Source of the DNA: Sebastes aleutianus
Lineage: Eukaryota; Chordata; Actinopteri; Perciformes; Sebastidae
Length of the DNA stretch: 64,000 nt
Direction of reading: 5' to 3'
Assembly: GCA_916700875.1 (NCBI GenBank)
Contig: CAKAKS010000067.1
Location: forward strand, 6,452,909 to 6,516,908
Positions 12,000-35,100 of the stretch are shown here, piece after piece. The notes beneath the pieces were generated by a model. The model had not been told where the DNA came from, searched no databases, and saw nothing but the letters and a program-made list of their open reading frames with translations. The position numbers and the translations under genes are program-made. Numbering within the stretch: the first letter of the stretch is position 1; each line of letters opens with the position of its first letter.

Positions 12000-13597
12000 A
12001 CAGCGTCAGTGAATATTGCAGCAGTAAAAAAATAAGGCAGCGACTTGCTAAAGCCTTGATCCCTCTTACTTCTAACAGGATTTGACCCTTAAGTCCCGGA
12101 GCATGACCCTCATCTGCTGCAACACCATCATCCTGTTTAACATACACTCTCACTATTGTCCTCCTGACACACACACAGACACACACACATGTAAGTGGCC
12201 CTAACACACACACACACACACATGGACACATTTCAGGGCCCGAAACCATCACTCCATCCCATCCTCCCACACATGCACACTCACACATGCACCCACTGTA
12301 CTGTGTGATGTAACAGCGCTTAATTTTACGCATAACACACAACCTGATGGATCCAGTTAAATGTAAATCGCGAACAACCGCTCCTGGCGCCACAAAGAAA
12401 GAAATAAGGAGATGACAAGGGATGGAGGATGGAGAGAGGAGGATGATGATGGAGAGGTGGTGGTGGTGACGGAGGGAGAGGGTGGGGGTGGGGGTGGTGG
12501 GGGGGGGGGTTAACTTGCTGCGAGAGGATGATACGATTGAGTGAGTGAGAAAGAGAGAGAGATAAAAGGGGGAAAAGAGAGAGGCAGGGAGGATGAGAGG
12601 ATGCAGGGAGACGAAGGAGAGGAGAGATTGAGCGGGCAGCTAAGCACCAGATTAAACTCCGGGGTCGTCAGCTGTAAAACAAACAGTCCTTTTAGTGGGG
12701 ATCAAATCCAGACTTAACCCCCCCTCTTCATCCTCTATCCACACACAAACACACACACAGTTCGTCACAGAGGAGATAATACCGCTCGCTGAAGGAGAGG
12801 AGAAAAAAAAAAAGGATGACGATCTCGTTGGAAAGCAAATTTCCGTCTACCTAAATTGCCCCTCGGGGAATGTGAAGTTTGATTATGCCCAGGCAGAAGT
12901 CCTTCATTATATTTGTTTTCGTTCCCTCCTCAGCTTCTGTTGGTGATAGACTGGGCTAATATGTGGCACAGAGACACTACAGAGTAAATAAGGCATAGAG
13001 GAGTGTTTTTTTTCTTACAACTCTGTGTTTATATTACATCTTTACAGTACTATTCCCCCGACAACGCCGCTCGCCTCAATATTCAGCCCGTTTGTTTGAA
13101 TCTCTCTTTCTGTCATGTGGTTCTGGATGCTGCCTGGGCGGCTCCATCAGTCCGAAGGCTCAATTTCCAAACTGTCAGCTTTTATACTCACTGTGAGGCC
13201 TCTTCCTTTGTTGTGTGTGTTGAGTGTGTGCAAAAAGATATGTCTAGTGTAAATCCATAAACTGCAGCAGTGTTTTTTATTGTGTGTGTGTGTATGTGTG
13301 TGTGTGTGTTTTCTTGTACTTCCATCTCTGAGAGGACCAATTTGAGTTTTGGTGGTAGAGATTGGGAACATTTTTTTGGAAGGTCAGGACATTTTTGCTG
13401 CTCCCTCGCTGTTTGAGGGCTGAAGCACGTGAAAACTGACACATCAGTCTCCACACAATGTCCATGTTGGAGCTTTCAACAGTATAACACGGTCTTCATC
13501 AGCAAGCTTTGCTCAGTTGCCATGAAAGTGTAGATTGTCAAACTCAAATGTTGAACTAAGGAAACAAACTTGTTGTACAACTTAGCAAAATACCCTT
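12000..13597. other. Non-coding, purine-rich and microsatellite-rich sequence
   Basis: No exon supported. The 12400-12640 part is a purine-rich tract (GGA/GAG units) including a G-rich run at about 12478-12510. A short GT array lies at about 13279-13311. Confidence 0.5.
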
Positions 13598-14168
13598 CGT
13601 ATCTACATGGGGAGCGGGTCCTCTTTCACGTTTTTAGGTTATACCGAAGGTCATTGTAGGTCTTCGACACGCTTGGGAAATTGTGGTAACCGTGGTGCTG
13701 CCAGCCGCCGTCTGACTTCTGTGCGGTCAGATCAGTCTCAATATTCACAAATGCACACAGAAGGATTCGCAAATGTATTTTGTGATTTATATATAAATGA
13801 CTCTCTCCAAAAATAGTTATCGTTGTATATAAATGTAAAAAAAAATCCACATAAAAAAATAAGGTTCACAAATATATTTCTGATGCACACACAAATATGT
13901 CTTGTTTTAAATAAATGTAATAGAAATCCAAACACATATGAATTTTAAAATATTTGCAAGTTTCTTCAAAAACTCATTTGGATGTTGTTACATTTATATA
14001 CAAACTGTTGAACCTGCATTTACAAACTGCTTGTCATGTGTGAACTTCACTGCACGTTCACGTTATCGCAAACTTGGAAAGGGAGGCGTGAGTTTAGGGG
14101 TACTCAGTTGGTTGCAATCTGCAACCAGACCACTATATTTCGCCAAATCCTACACACTGTCCCTTTAG
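13598..14168 (+). repeat. Decayed T1-family element, 5'-truncated
   Basis: The left edge carries ggggagcgggtcctctttca and the right edge carries ttgcaatctgcaacc and tacacactgtcccttt, all T1 landmarks. The 5' terminus is missing and the middle is filled by AT-rich sequence with repeated cacaaatata-like words. Confidence 0.6.
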
Positions 14169-14169
14169 A

Positions 14170-14720
14170 GAAATTGTTTTTCAGGACCTTTAAAACTTGG
14201 TTTTATGCTTATGTAAGGGTAAGAGTTGTTCTTGTGATAGTTGGAAGTGTTTTAGCTGACCATGTAGTTTCTAAAGCATACTGTATATTTTTATATTAGC
14301 AGCCTCATGAAACTATTGATTTGAATAATCCATCACAGTGAAGATCCATCACAAATCTGGAGTTTATTTTCCTCAAAATCCTTGCATTGTTACATGGTAA
14401 TGCAGTTTAGTTGCTGATATCTCACAACAATATAACCAACAAAAATGAATGCAGGCTGGACATAAATATTGATGGATTACATAACTCTAGCAAGTTCCAA
14501 GAGTCTGCTAATTGATTTTCCACCCACTGCATAAATACGGCTTACAAAATCATCATCAGTGATATAAAGTATCTTAATATGTTATACAGGGGCTAAAACA
14601 TGCTCAATCAATGCTACGGCCTATTAAAATTATAGTTGGAAGCTATAGGGAATGCACGATATCAATAACGGTCCTCACAAGTATATAGGTGCAAATATAG
14701 GCTTGTGTTTGCGTGTGTGC

Positions 14721-14787
<67 letters not shown>

Positions 14788-14954
14788 TGTTTGGTTTCAG
14801 GCTTTTTGCATGTGACCCAGGGTCCCCGGGCTGCTAAAAGCACAACATTCAACTCAATTAGCGGCATACATAATTGATAGCTGTCTGGGAGAGTATTTGT
14901 ATTTACACTGGAATTAAAAGCCTCCGGTGTCAGCTGTCACATTTGAGGGGGGAT

Positions 14955-14993
<39 letters not shown>

Positions 14994-15260
14994 TTCTAGG
15001 GGGCGAATGTATAGGGGATGCATGTATCATAAGCCTAAATGGATTGCTGCTGGGAGCTTCCCTGTCTGTCTCCTTCTCTGCTGCAGACAGTGAAAACTAA
15101 ATCACAGCTAATCCACCTACAAACAAAGCAGCAGCACTTTGTTTGGGTTAAGTCGTCCAGAATGATCTTGTAACCTACTTCTCACTGAAATCACTTTGTA
15201 AAACATACTTTCAGATTCAGTTACCTGTTTTCTGAATACAATACTAGTACCGATTTGATG
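14170..15260. other. Non-coding sequence with two GT microsatellites
   Basis: No gene seen. Two (GT)n arrays, at about 14730-14785 and 14957-14991, interrupt otherwise unremarkable AT-rich sequence. Confidence 0.5.
14725..14785. repeat. (GT)n microsatellite
   Basis: Nearly perfect GT array with a mixed GC-containing start, read directly. Confidence 0.9.
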
Positions 15261-15265
15261 GGAGT

Positions 15266-15480
15266 TTGTCTATGTTCCCTCAGCCCTATGTTCCCTCAGC
15301 CCTATGTTCCCTCAGATCAGTACCTCCGCCGGTGCCATGCCATTGTTCCGACGCGCCATTATTCCAAAACCCCAATAGTCTGAAAAATGTCCCATTGGAC
15401 CAAAAGCCCATTCGTCTGACAACCCATTATCCCAAAAACAAACGTCCGTTGTTCCGAAGGCCCATTGCTCAGAAAATTGC
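15266..15480 (+). repeat. Short tandem repeats leading into a degenerate repeat
   Basis: Three near-perfect copies of a unit containing tatgttccctcagcc lie at about 15270-15316. They are followed by about seven loosely repeated units built on cccattnntccgaaa at 15352-15480. The following aggtttaggcaacaaac motif recurs near 59698. This looks like an old repeat end rather than a gene. Confidence 0.55.
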
Positions 15481-15484
15481 TCCA

Positions 15485-17050
15485 ACTCGTCACATATTGC
15501 CGCGTTGTCACGCCCCTTGGCATCACTTTAGGTTTAGGCAACAAACCCACCACTTTGTTTAGGGAAAAAACTAAATGGTTTGGCCTAAAACTGCTCTGTT
15601 TGTACAGGGAAAATGACACTGAACATTGTGAACACAGGACTCGAACGAACAGCTGATTGTAACGTGAAAGTGAAACTTAACGTACGGGACACAAACAGCG
15701 GCCTCCTGGATTAAAGCCTTGTGTCTGTTGGACAACACCCCTACATCACCACACTACTTTCCCTGAGCGTTTACTGTTGCCGCGGATGGGTTTACTTTGT
15801 AATTAATGCGTCTCAGACCGAGGCTAAAGGATGCCTTGTGCGTCGGTATCACACGCCAACAGTCATGACAAAGTGTTGGTATTTGATGCCATGGGAATGA
15901 AAACGGGATGAAATACAACAAACAGAAGAAAATGGCTAATAATTATGAAGAATGACGTCATCGGACCTTCCTGGTCACAAATTTCTTTTCCTACTATGGC
16001 AAATAAAAAAAATTATGTAAATTGAATTGCTCATATGTTTACGTTTAAATTCATTGTATTAGACCTGATTCAGCTCTGTTCATATGTGATTCGCTTATGT
16101 TGAACTTGTTGAATGTAAAATTTTAATATTTTGAGCTTCCATACCCAAAGATTAAAATCATGTCCCTGCAAAAAAAGATTTATTTGCCCATTAAACACTC
16201 TTAGTGTATAGTTTCTTGGGCTTTTCTGCACAAACTTTAAAGGTAAAAAAAAAGGTATATCCTGGTAATATGATTTGTTAACCAGTTTTCTAGGAATTCA
16301 ACCTTAGTTTCACTGAAGTGAGAGGAATACTTGAGACTCAAGGACACTGCATCTGAAAACACACCCCAAAATAAAAGCAGATCCAACTACTCCTCAGTAT
16401 CTTCATCACCATGTTGTCACTATGTAAAACGTGTCACCACCTCTAACAACCCCCTGAGCTTGTGTGGCAGAGTATTGAACAGTCTGTTGTTGACCTGGGC
16501 CAAGGTCAGTGCTGTCCAGTGAAAAGCAGCTGTAGTGGAGTGAAGTGCCGCTCTGTTATTGAGTTCGTCGCCTATTTGATTCAGTGAGGAGAAAACCTCC
16601 CGTCACCTTCACTCCACTCAATCACATCCTCCTCCTCAGCTCGCTATAATACGCACCAATCCTGAGCGTATTAGAGTGCCTTCACCTATTGCATCCCGGC
16701 TTTTTCTTTTTTTCTTTTTCTTTGTGTCTCTTTTCAGGTCTGACCCTTTATACTCTCACTTGTAATGGTGGTTTACGGTTGCCCCCTTTTCACTCTAGCA
16801 GCAGTTGACTCATCTCTGCTTACAAACAGCTCCTAGTGAGAGCATCCCACGTAGGGCTGGGACTAAGGTTTCTAAATGAATCTCCTGGGGTTTTTTTTCG
16901 TTTTTTTTTTTATGAATTATGAAAAACAATATTTTAGGGAGATTTAAAAAAATATTAATAAATACAAATATTCAGTTTGATAGAAAACAAAAAGCAGCAA
17001 TCATCACATTATAGAAGCACTCCATTTTTTTTTACATTTTTGCTTGATTA
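15485..17050. other. Non-coding sequence, repeat-like in part
   Basis: Continues the repeat-like sequence to about 15800, then unrecognised AT-rich DNA. No exon supported. Confidence 0.4.
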
Positions 17051-17069
17051 TAGACTTAAATGATAGATA

Positions 17070-17345
17070 GAGATGAAACTATTTGTAGATTAATTGATTA
17101 GTCAATGGAAGGAAAATGAATTAGCAACTATTTTGATTATCGATTAATGATATTAATGCCTGAGATGTGAGGATTTCCTGCTTTTCTTGATCATATATGA
17201 TAGTAAACTGGGTTTTGGATTGGTTTAGGGGGATTAAAACAGGGATTTTGTTTCCTCTATTTCAGACATTTTATACACAAAACTATTAATCAAGAAAATA
17301 ATCAATAATGGAAGTAATCATTAGTTGCAGATATACAGTATATTG
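17070..17345. repeat. Interspersed repeat with attagttgcag end
   Basis: Begins near gatgaaactatttgtagatt and ends near taatcattagttgcag, with a gatgtgaggatttcctgctt motif inside. A second copy with the same inner motif lies at 42855-43137. The ends match a very common teleost family that ends in tagttgcagccc. Confidence 0.6.
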
Positions 17346-17349
17346 ATTA

Positions 17350-19036
17350 TCAAAAGTTTTGCTGGTTACATTTGGGAGGATGTTTCTGGATGCTTTGTCA
17401 TTTTGAGACACTTTTAAAGATATATTTTCTATTTTAATCCAGTTCTTTTCTCAAAAGGGCATCAACATCATCAGTATAAGATGGTTTAGTTTTGACCTCC
17501 CTATTTCTGGGATGGGGGAGAGAGGGAGGGATGTTGTAGGAGAGAGAGAGAGAGAGAGAGGGGGGAGGTGGAAGAGTTTGTGGTTGGGGGGTGAGATGAG
17601 ATAGAGGGTTTAAGATTCGGTCCATCCATCCTTCAGTCCTCCCAGACTTGAAGCGGGCCGGCAGGCAAACTGATCATTGTTATTCATCTAACGAAGCTTT
17701 ATCCACTCCTGCTCCAATCAAGGTAACAGGACCAATTGAATTATTATCACTCTTACACAGGAGTCTTTAATTAGCTCGTGCTTTGTAAACGAGATGATTG
17801 TAAGAGAGAATTCTTCCAAGTGATTAGTTGAATTAGATCTGAAATTCGTCTACTTGTAAAAAAAAAAAAATCCCCTCTCTGTCGACCTTTTGTGCTTGAC
17901 TGGCATGATGATTCTTACTTATCGTTTTTAATTGTAGCATTCAGAGTAATTCTGGCTATCATTGGATTGATGGTGGATTTAGATTGGCATGTTTAGGCAC
18001 TTAGCCAGTACAACAAGCTTCAATTTGTAGTTAAAAGCCAATAAAAAGGGAGGAATACAAATGTCAGAGCCAAAATTGCAGAGGAAACATCACATTTTAC
18101 TCATTTGTTTGCAATCCTGTTTCAGCATGATTGCATTTTTATTGTTGTGTCATGTTGTAATTAGTTTTTTTTTTGTTTTGGCCTTTTGATGGCAGAACCT
18201 GTTTTTGTCTAAATGGCGCCCTAGAAGTAGAAAATGTCTTTGGCTCAGCTCTCCCAGTTTAACCGGTAATGTCCCCGTGACCCTGCGGTGATCATGTGTG
18301 AGTGTATTGCTGCATGGGAAAAGGAAATAAAATAAGAGCTAAGGGGAGACATCGTTTTTTTGTAGCTCCAAGATAAGAGGATATTACAGCTCGTGGAAGA
18401 GGGCTTATAGGAGAGGAGACATCATTCAGTGGGGGAAAAGGGTTATGTGAAGTACTTCTTGAAGAGATTAGTTTTCAGCCTTCCAGGGAAGATGCAGGGT
18501 GCCTCTGCTGCTCCAAATCGCCGGGGAAGGTCATTGTGTCTGTGTGGTGGACGACGTGTGTGTTTATTGGATGAAATTATAGACAAATATAGAAAACAGT
18601 ATCTGCAGGGAAAGTGATGCTTTCACACATTTACGTTACTGCTAAAGAGTCTGATTAGCTCTAATCACAAATCAGCTATTAGATTAGCGAATGTAATTTC
18701 AAGCACATTATGATCTGACAGAGATCTATAAACCTTATTTACAATTATGTTGATATTGATGTAATATCTGGACTTAGGCTTAGATTTGTCATTAAATTAA
18801 ATACGTGTGAAGATGATTTACTTTTATAAGTGATATTAAGTGCAGAAGTTGCAGTAATCAGTTACATCTGTGCTTTGTCGTGACGGCTAATTTAACACCA
18901 CATGACAGCTAATTCATATTTCATTTAAACAGCTTTTTTTTTTCTCTCTTTTCTGGCCTCTCTAACTTTATTCTGATGATGATGATCACAGTGATGAAGG
19001 TACTGTTTTTTGTTTTGTGTATTGTGTTTTACTCAG
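17350..19036. other. Non-coding upstream region of the ETS gene
   Basis: Contains a short (GA)n run at about 17541-17562 and unrecognised sequence. Because the first coding exon follows a splice acceptor, a 5' UTR exon and the promoter should lie somewhere upstream, but I could not locate them. Confidence 0.4.
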
Positions 19037-30564
<11,528 letters not shown>

Positions 30565-30833
30565 GGAAGAGAACCAAACTACAACAGATGGACTGCTTTT
30601 TCCTCCTCAAATCTCTCAAATCGAACTTTTTTTTTTTTTTAGCTCATTGTACAGTAGTTTATTATTCATTTTATTTATTAAGTTGTGAGTGTGTGTGTGT
30701 GTGTGTGTGTGTTTTTTTTATTGATAGTAATACTGAGGAAGCCACTTTTCTTCTGTCAGCACTTCACACCACAGTTGGGGGAATTGCACTTGTAAACAAT
30801 TAACAACATGGTACTTGCGTTTGAGTAAATAAA
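30565..30833 (+). other. ETS gene 3' UTR
   Basis: Sequence between the TGA and the AATAAA at 30828-30833. Holds a T run near 30630 and a (GT)n array at about 30688-30711. The transcript end is inferred. Confidence 0.6.
30828..30833 (+). terminator. Poly(A) signal AATAAA, probably of the ETS gene
   Basis: Perfect AATAAA 264 bases after the stop codon, with no other gene between. Cleavage would fall some 10-30 bases later. Confidence 0.6.
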
Positions 30834-30979
30834 GCAGTGCACTCAACTTGCATTATTCAGCAGTTTGTCTTGCATTCTCCCTCCTACTTCATGAAAATAA
30901 TAAGAGCTGCATCAATGATGCATTCAAACAGACACTGTGAAATTTTCATGAAAGGAGCTTTCATGTCTTCTTTGACTTT

Positions 30980-31130
30980 GCAGCATCAGGACCAGCCGCT
31001 GGTGTCGGCGGGTACCACTCCGACACTACAGGGGGCGCTGGAGCATCTCTGGATTCCCGCGAACTTTTCACAACACAGCTTTTCCCGGGAGAGAGTCAGA
31101 GCAGAGATGTCTAAGAAAACAAGAGGTGTC
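30980..31130. promoter_or_regulatory. GC-rich island upstream of lig1 with E2F-like and CTCF-like motifs
   Basis: A short GC-rich patch in AT-rich surroundings. It contains acagggggcgctgg at 31028-31041, close to the CTCF core, and ttcccgcgaa at 31054-31063, matching an E2F site. A promoter or an untranslated first exon of lig1 is possible, but this is inference from motifs only. Confidence 0.4.
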
Positions 31131-31189
31131 ACTCTGTTGATATTTTTTTCGTGCACCATAAACCAAAATCAGATTACTTGGAAAACTGC

Positions 31190-31912
31190 AAGATATTTAC
31201 TTTCACACGTCAGAGTTTTTTTGGGGGTAATTTCAACTGTATGTATGTATTTATAGGTTATGTAGACACATCATTTATGCTGGTTTTGGCACACTGCATT
31301 CTTAATACCAGTATGATATCTTTCAATATTGCAAACAATATCAAAGAAAACCAAACATAATGAACTTCCACATAAGTTAATTATAATTTTGTATGGTATT
31401 TAACACTGTTACACTGCAACAACATGTTTATTTTTTCCTGTTTTCATTGTACCAAATCAATCTAGCAGACTAAACCAACATCCAACAGTTAAACTCAAAA
31501 AGAAAAGCGCATGTCTTTATCATAACGGAAAACGATAGGGTTTACTTTTACACGTCAGACTTTGTTTTTTCAAATAAACATTTTTATATATTATTACATT
31601 ATTCCATGTTTTTGTAATTATGTTTTACCATGTTTTTTTTTGGTAATTTCAACTGTGTGTATGTATGTATGTATGTATATATAGGCTAATAGGCTATCTA
31701 TATAGACACATAATTTATGCTGGTTTTGGTAAACTGCATTCTTAATACCAGTATGTTATCTTTCAATATTGCAAACTATTAATAATATTTTTTTATGGTA
31801 TTTACCACTGTTACACTGCTACAACATGTTTATTTCTTCCTGTTTCCACTGTGCCAAATCAATCTAACAGACTAGACTAACATCCAAACAGAAAAGCGTC
31901 TTTGTCATAACA
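31190..31912. repeat. Tandem duplication of about 350 bases upstream of lig1
   Basis: Unit 1 (about 31190-31530) and unit 2 (about 31543-31912) share a series of motifs in the same order: tttatgctggttttgg, cattcttaataccagtatg, atctttcaatattgcaaac, acactgttacactgc, caacatgtttatttt and accaaatcaatcta. Unit 2 has lost part of the middle and gained a short (TATG)n run. Confidence 0.8.
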
Positions 31913-32000
31913 GCCAAATTTGCAGACCGGAAACGGGTCCGATTTTAACTCGCGAGTGACTCCTCTAATCTTTTTTTAACGATCTTTGGCTAAAATGTTA

Positions 32001-32008
32001 TTTGGCGC
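32001..32008 (+). promoter_or_regulatory. E2F-like site upstream of lig1
   Basis: TTTGGCGC matches the E2F consensus TTTSSCGC exactly, and lies 151 bases before the lig1 start codon. E2F control of replication genes, including lig1, is established knowledge; binding here is inferred. Confidence 0.55.
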
Positions 32009-32158
32009 CGAATATTGTAAGTATTTTTTTTTGTGTCATTCTGCAGCGCGGGAGTTGTTGTTTGTGTGTGGATGCTGTTGCACCCTGTGCTGTAAATTAA
32101 CTCACCATTAGTCTGAATTAATCACCTCTCTGATAGATAATCAGCAGAAGACGACAAC

Positions 32159-32175
32159 ATGCAGCGGAGCATCGC
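32159..32175 (+). CDS. lig1: lig1 coding exon 1
   Basis: ATG at 32159-32161 in good context (A at -3), then QRSI and a split alanine codon before gtaagt at 32176. The start is chosen because MQRSI is the conserved beginning of vertebrate DNA ligase 1. Only 17 coding bases. Confidence 0.9.
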
Positions 32176-35100
32176 GTAAGTAGATATTTTCTATGTAGCT
32201 TTCTGTTGGTGGTTAGTGTTAGTTAGATGACTGCTTGACTCTGCATCAGCATTAACTAACCTCCTGCTAGTTATACTGTCAGTTGTGTTCAGGGTTAAAG
32301 TTCCTACAGGAGAGCAACGTTAGTTGAACTTTAGTGTTAACTGCACTAACTGTAAGTTAACATTAGCATAAAAAACTAGTCTGCAAAGTCTGTTTGGTTC
32401 AGATGCATCACTTTCTGCTGCAAACAGCGGAGACAGACACCAAACTATTGTCCTAGCTTTAACGTTAACTGTACTATATTGGCTAAACCATGACCGTTAG
32501 CTTAGCTGTATTGACACGACAAGGAAAGGTTAAAGCCAGATGTGATGATGAATACCACCATAAACACTAGCTAACATGTTACATGAGATATGCAAGATGA
32601 CTTAACGTTTATAACTAACCGTTTGACTACCAGCTCAACTATCAGCTGTCATAACTTAAAGGTCCCATTTTGTAAAAAGTGAGATTTTTCATGTCTTTTA
32701 TAAAATAAAGCAGGTTTAAGTGCTAGTTAAATACTGTTAAACTATCAAAACGCTCAATATACAGAGAAATACACACAGCCCGGGATTCAGAAACTGTGCG
32801 TTTGAAACCAGTTGTTAGGATTTCTGTCCATTTGTGATGTCACAAATATACAATATTTATACCATTACATGGTTTTAAACGTAAACATTCTAAATGTGTC
32901 CCAGTTTATTTCCGGTTGCAGTGTATGTAAATATCATCAACTGACAGGAAGTACACATGGACCCAAACTGTTACCTACTAACGCAATTCCGTTGAAATGC
33001 ACTAAAACGGAGCGTTTCAGACAGAGGCTGAATACAGGTATATTCAGGCTGATAGTATGAGGAAAATAAAGTTTTTTTTGAACATTACAGCATGTAAACA
33101 TGTTCTAGTAGAAACAAAAAGTACAAGTCTGAACCTGAAAATTAGCACGATATGGGACCTTTAAAGCCAGATGAAAATAACACTAGCTAACGTTACATGA
33201 GATAGCAAGATGGCAATCAGCTACGCACTTAACGTTAATAACTAACGTTAACTAACCGTTTAACTACCAGCTCAACTATCAGCTGTCACTGGCAAAACTA
33301 CTGTTTTAATGACTGTATTGCTTTTTATTTGACACTGATGATGATGATCATGCTAATGCCATTAACTGTTCCTCATTCTCCTCCATCAGATCCTTCTTTC
33401 AGCCCAAGTGCAAGGACAAGGACAAGGACAGTCAGAAGAAAGCCAGAGATGAACCTGTGAAAAAGTAAGATTATTTTTTTTTTTCAATCACACACTTAGT
33501 GTTGTGGAGGGTTGTTAGTAAATGTATTATTGGTGTTGTCTTTTTCTGTATTTTATGTTAGGTTCATTTACAAATATAACCTGCTAAATATGTGCATTTT
33601 TTGAAGGCCTGCCTGTAGGGTCTATTTATAGGGATCTACTTAATTTAATGTATGCAGTCTTGATAGGGTAGAGGTACATTTGATTATTATTACTTATGAT
33701 TTGTATACATTGATAAAGTGTTTTGCCTATTGGTAGGGATGCAAAGATACCGGATCAGATATCGGGCTGATACTGACTGAAATAGCTGGATCGTTTATTG
33801 GTGACAATAGGGCCGATCTATTAATTTGAATTCCATGTTTATATACTATATTCATTATAAACTGGAATTTTAATTCCTGTTTTAAGTTTTGACCAATTTG
33901 TTGCAGCATTAAAAAGCTTTACACCTGAATTGTATTTCCTGTTAATTTTGAAGATTTTATTTGCCAAGTTGTTGGTGTACGGTTTATAATTTAATAATAA
34001 ACAACAATTCACTTAATTTGTATCTATGTATTTATTTGTTACATTTTGTATTACGAAAGCAATGTCAAGTCAAGCCTGATGTTGCCTCACACGTAAAAGA
34101 ATGATCCTAGTTTCTTCCACACAGTGAGACATACAGCTTATTAATTAAACACTGGTATCGGAACAGTACTTGGTATCGCTATCTGTATCGGGACTAAAAA
34201 AGTCGGATCGCTGCATCCCTACCTATTTTGTGAGGCGTTGTGGTATTTATTATGAAGGTTTCTATTTGATTATTGATGCTGATTTTTTTTATTTGTTAAA
34301 TGTTCCACTACAGATTCATCTATAAATGTAACCTGCAATATTTGGAAATATATACTTTTTTTTTTTTATTCATTTTAGCCTTTGGGGCTTTAAGCATTAA
34401 TTTTATAGGAATCAATCTACCCATTTAATGTTTTAGGGCACATTTATGATTGTTGCTTTACAGAGTGTTTTACTTTTCTAGCTCCATATATGACATTGGT
34501 GATTGTCATTGATAGAGTAAATTGATGTTTGGTGTTTATGCCTTTCTATTGCACGCGGGGAATTTAATGTGATTATCACAAACCATATGCCTGATTGCAT
34601 CGAAACATTTGCCAAGTTAGACTTTGCAGCAGTTTGTTTGCAACTTTTGACGGATTATGTCACTTATTACAAGTGTCAGATTAGCAAAAGAATGGAGGTA
34701 TCATTGCCTGTATAAATACTGAAAAAAACCTGCATTTGTACCGAGACAGTATGGCCAATATGGGTGGGAAGAGTATTATCTCCGACATCAGTAAACCATA
34801 TCAGATCAGCTTAATTTTCAATAATGTTTTTGTGTTGAAACATCTTGAATATGGGCAATTATCTCTGAATCACTCTGAATCATGGATCTCTGTTGCTTAG
34901 TAAAACTTTTTGTAATCAAAAGAGATAACTTCTGTGTCTTATCTCTGAGCTGCTTTGATGTTGTGTTCATTATCTCGAGACTATCGTCTTTTAAAGTCAG
35001 TCTTAAAAGCCTCTTTAATACTCTTGTCTTTATGTAATGATCTTTTCATCATTGCTTTGACCTCTCTTTTATGACTCTTGCCTTGATTTTATACGTCTCA

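Noticed and set aside
11911..12393. 160-codon minus-strand frame
   Set aside because: Built on CA microsatellites; no domain, no splice context.
31108..31256. A possible small protein starting MSKKTRG upstream of lig1
   Set aside because: The frame runs into AT-rich duplicated sequence without any domain. It could at most be an upstream ORF if transcription starts at 30980.
32017..32046. A tiny intron (gtaagt to ctgcag) in the lig1 5' region
   Set aside because: Only 30 bases separate the sites, too short for a vertebrate intron, though either site might be used with a distant partner.
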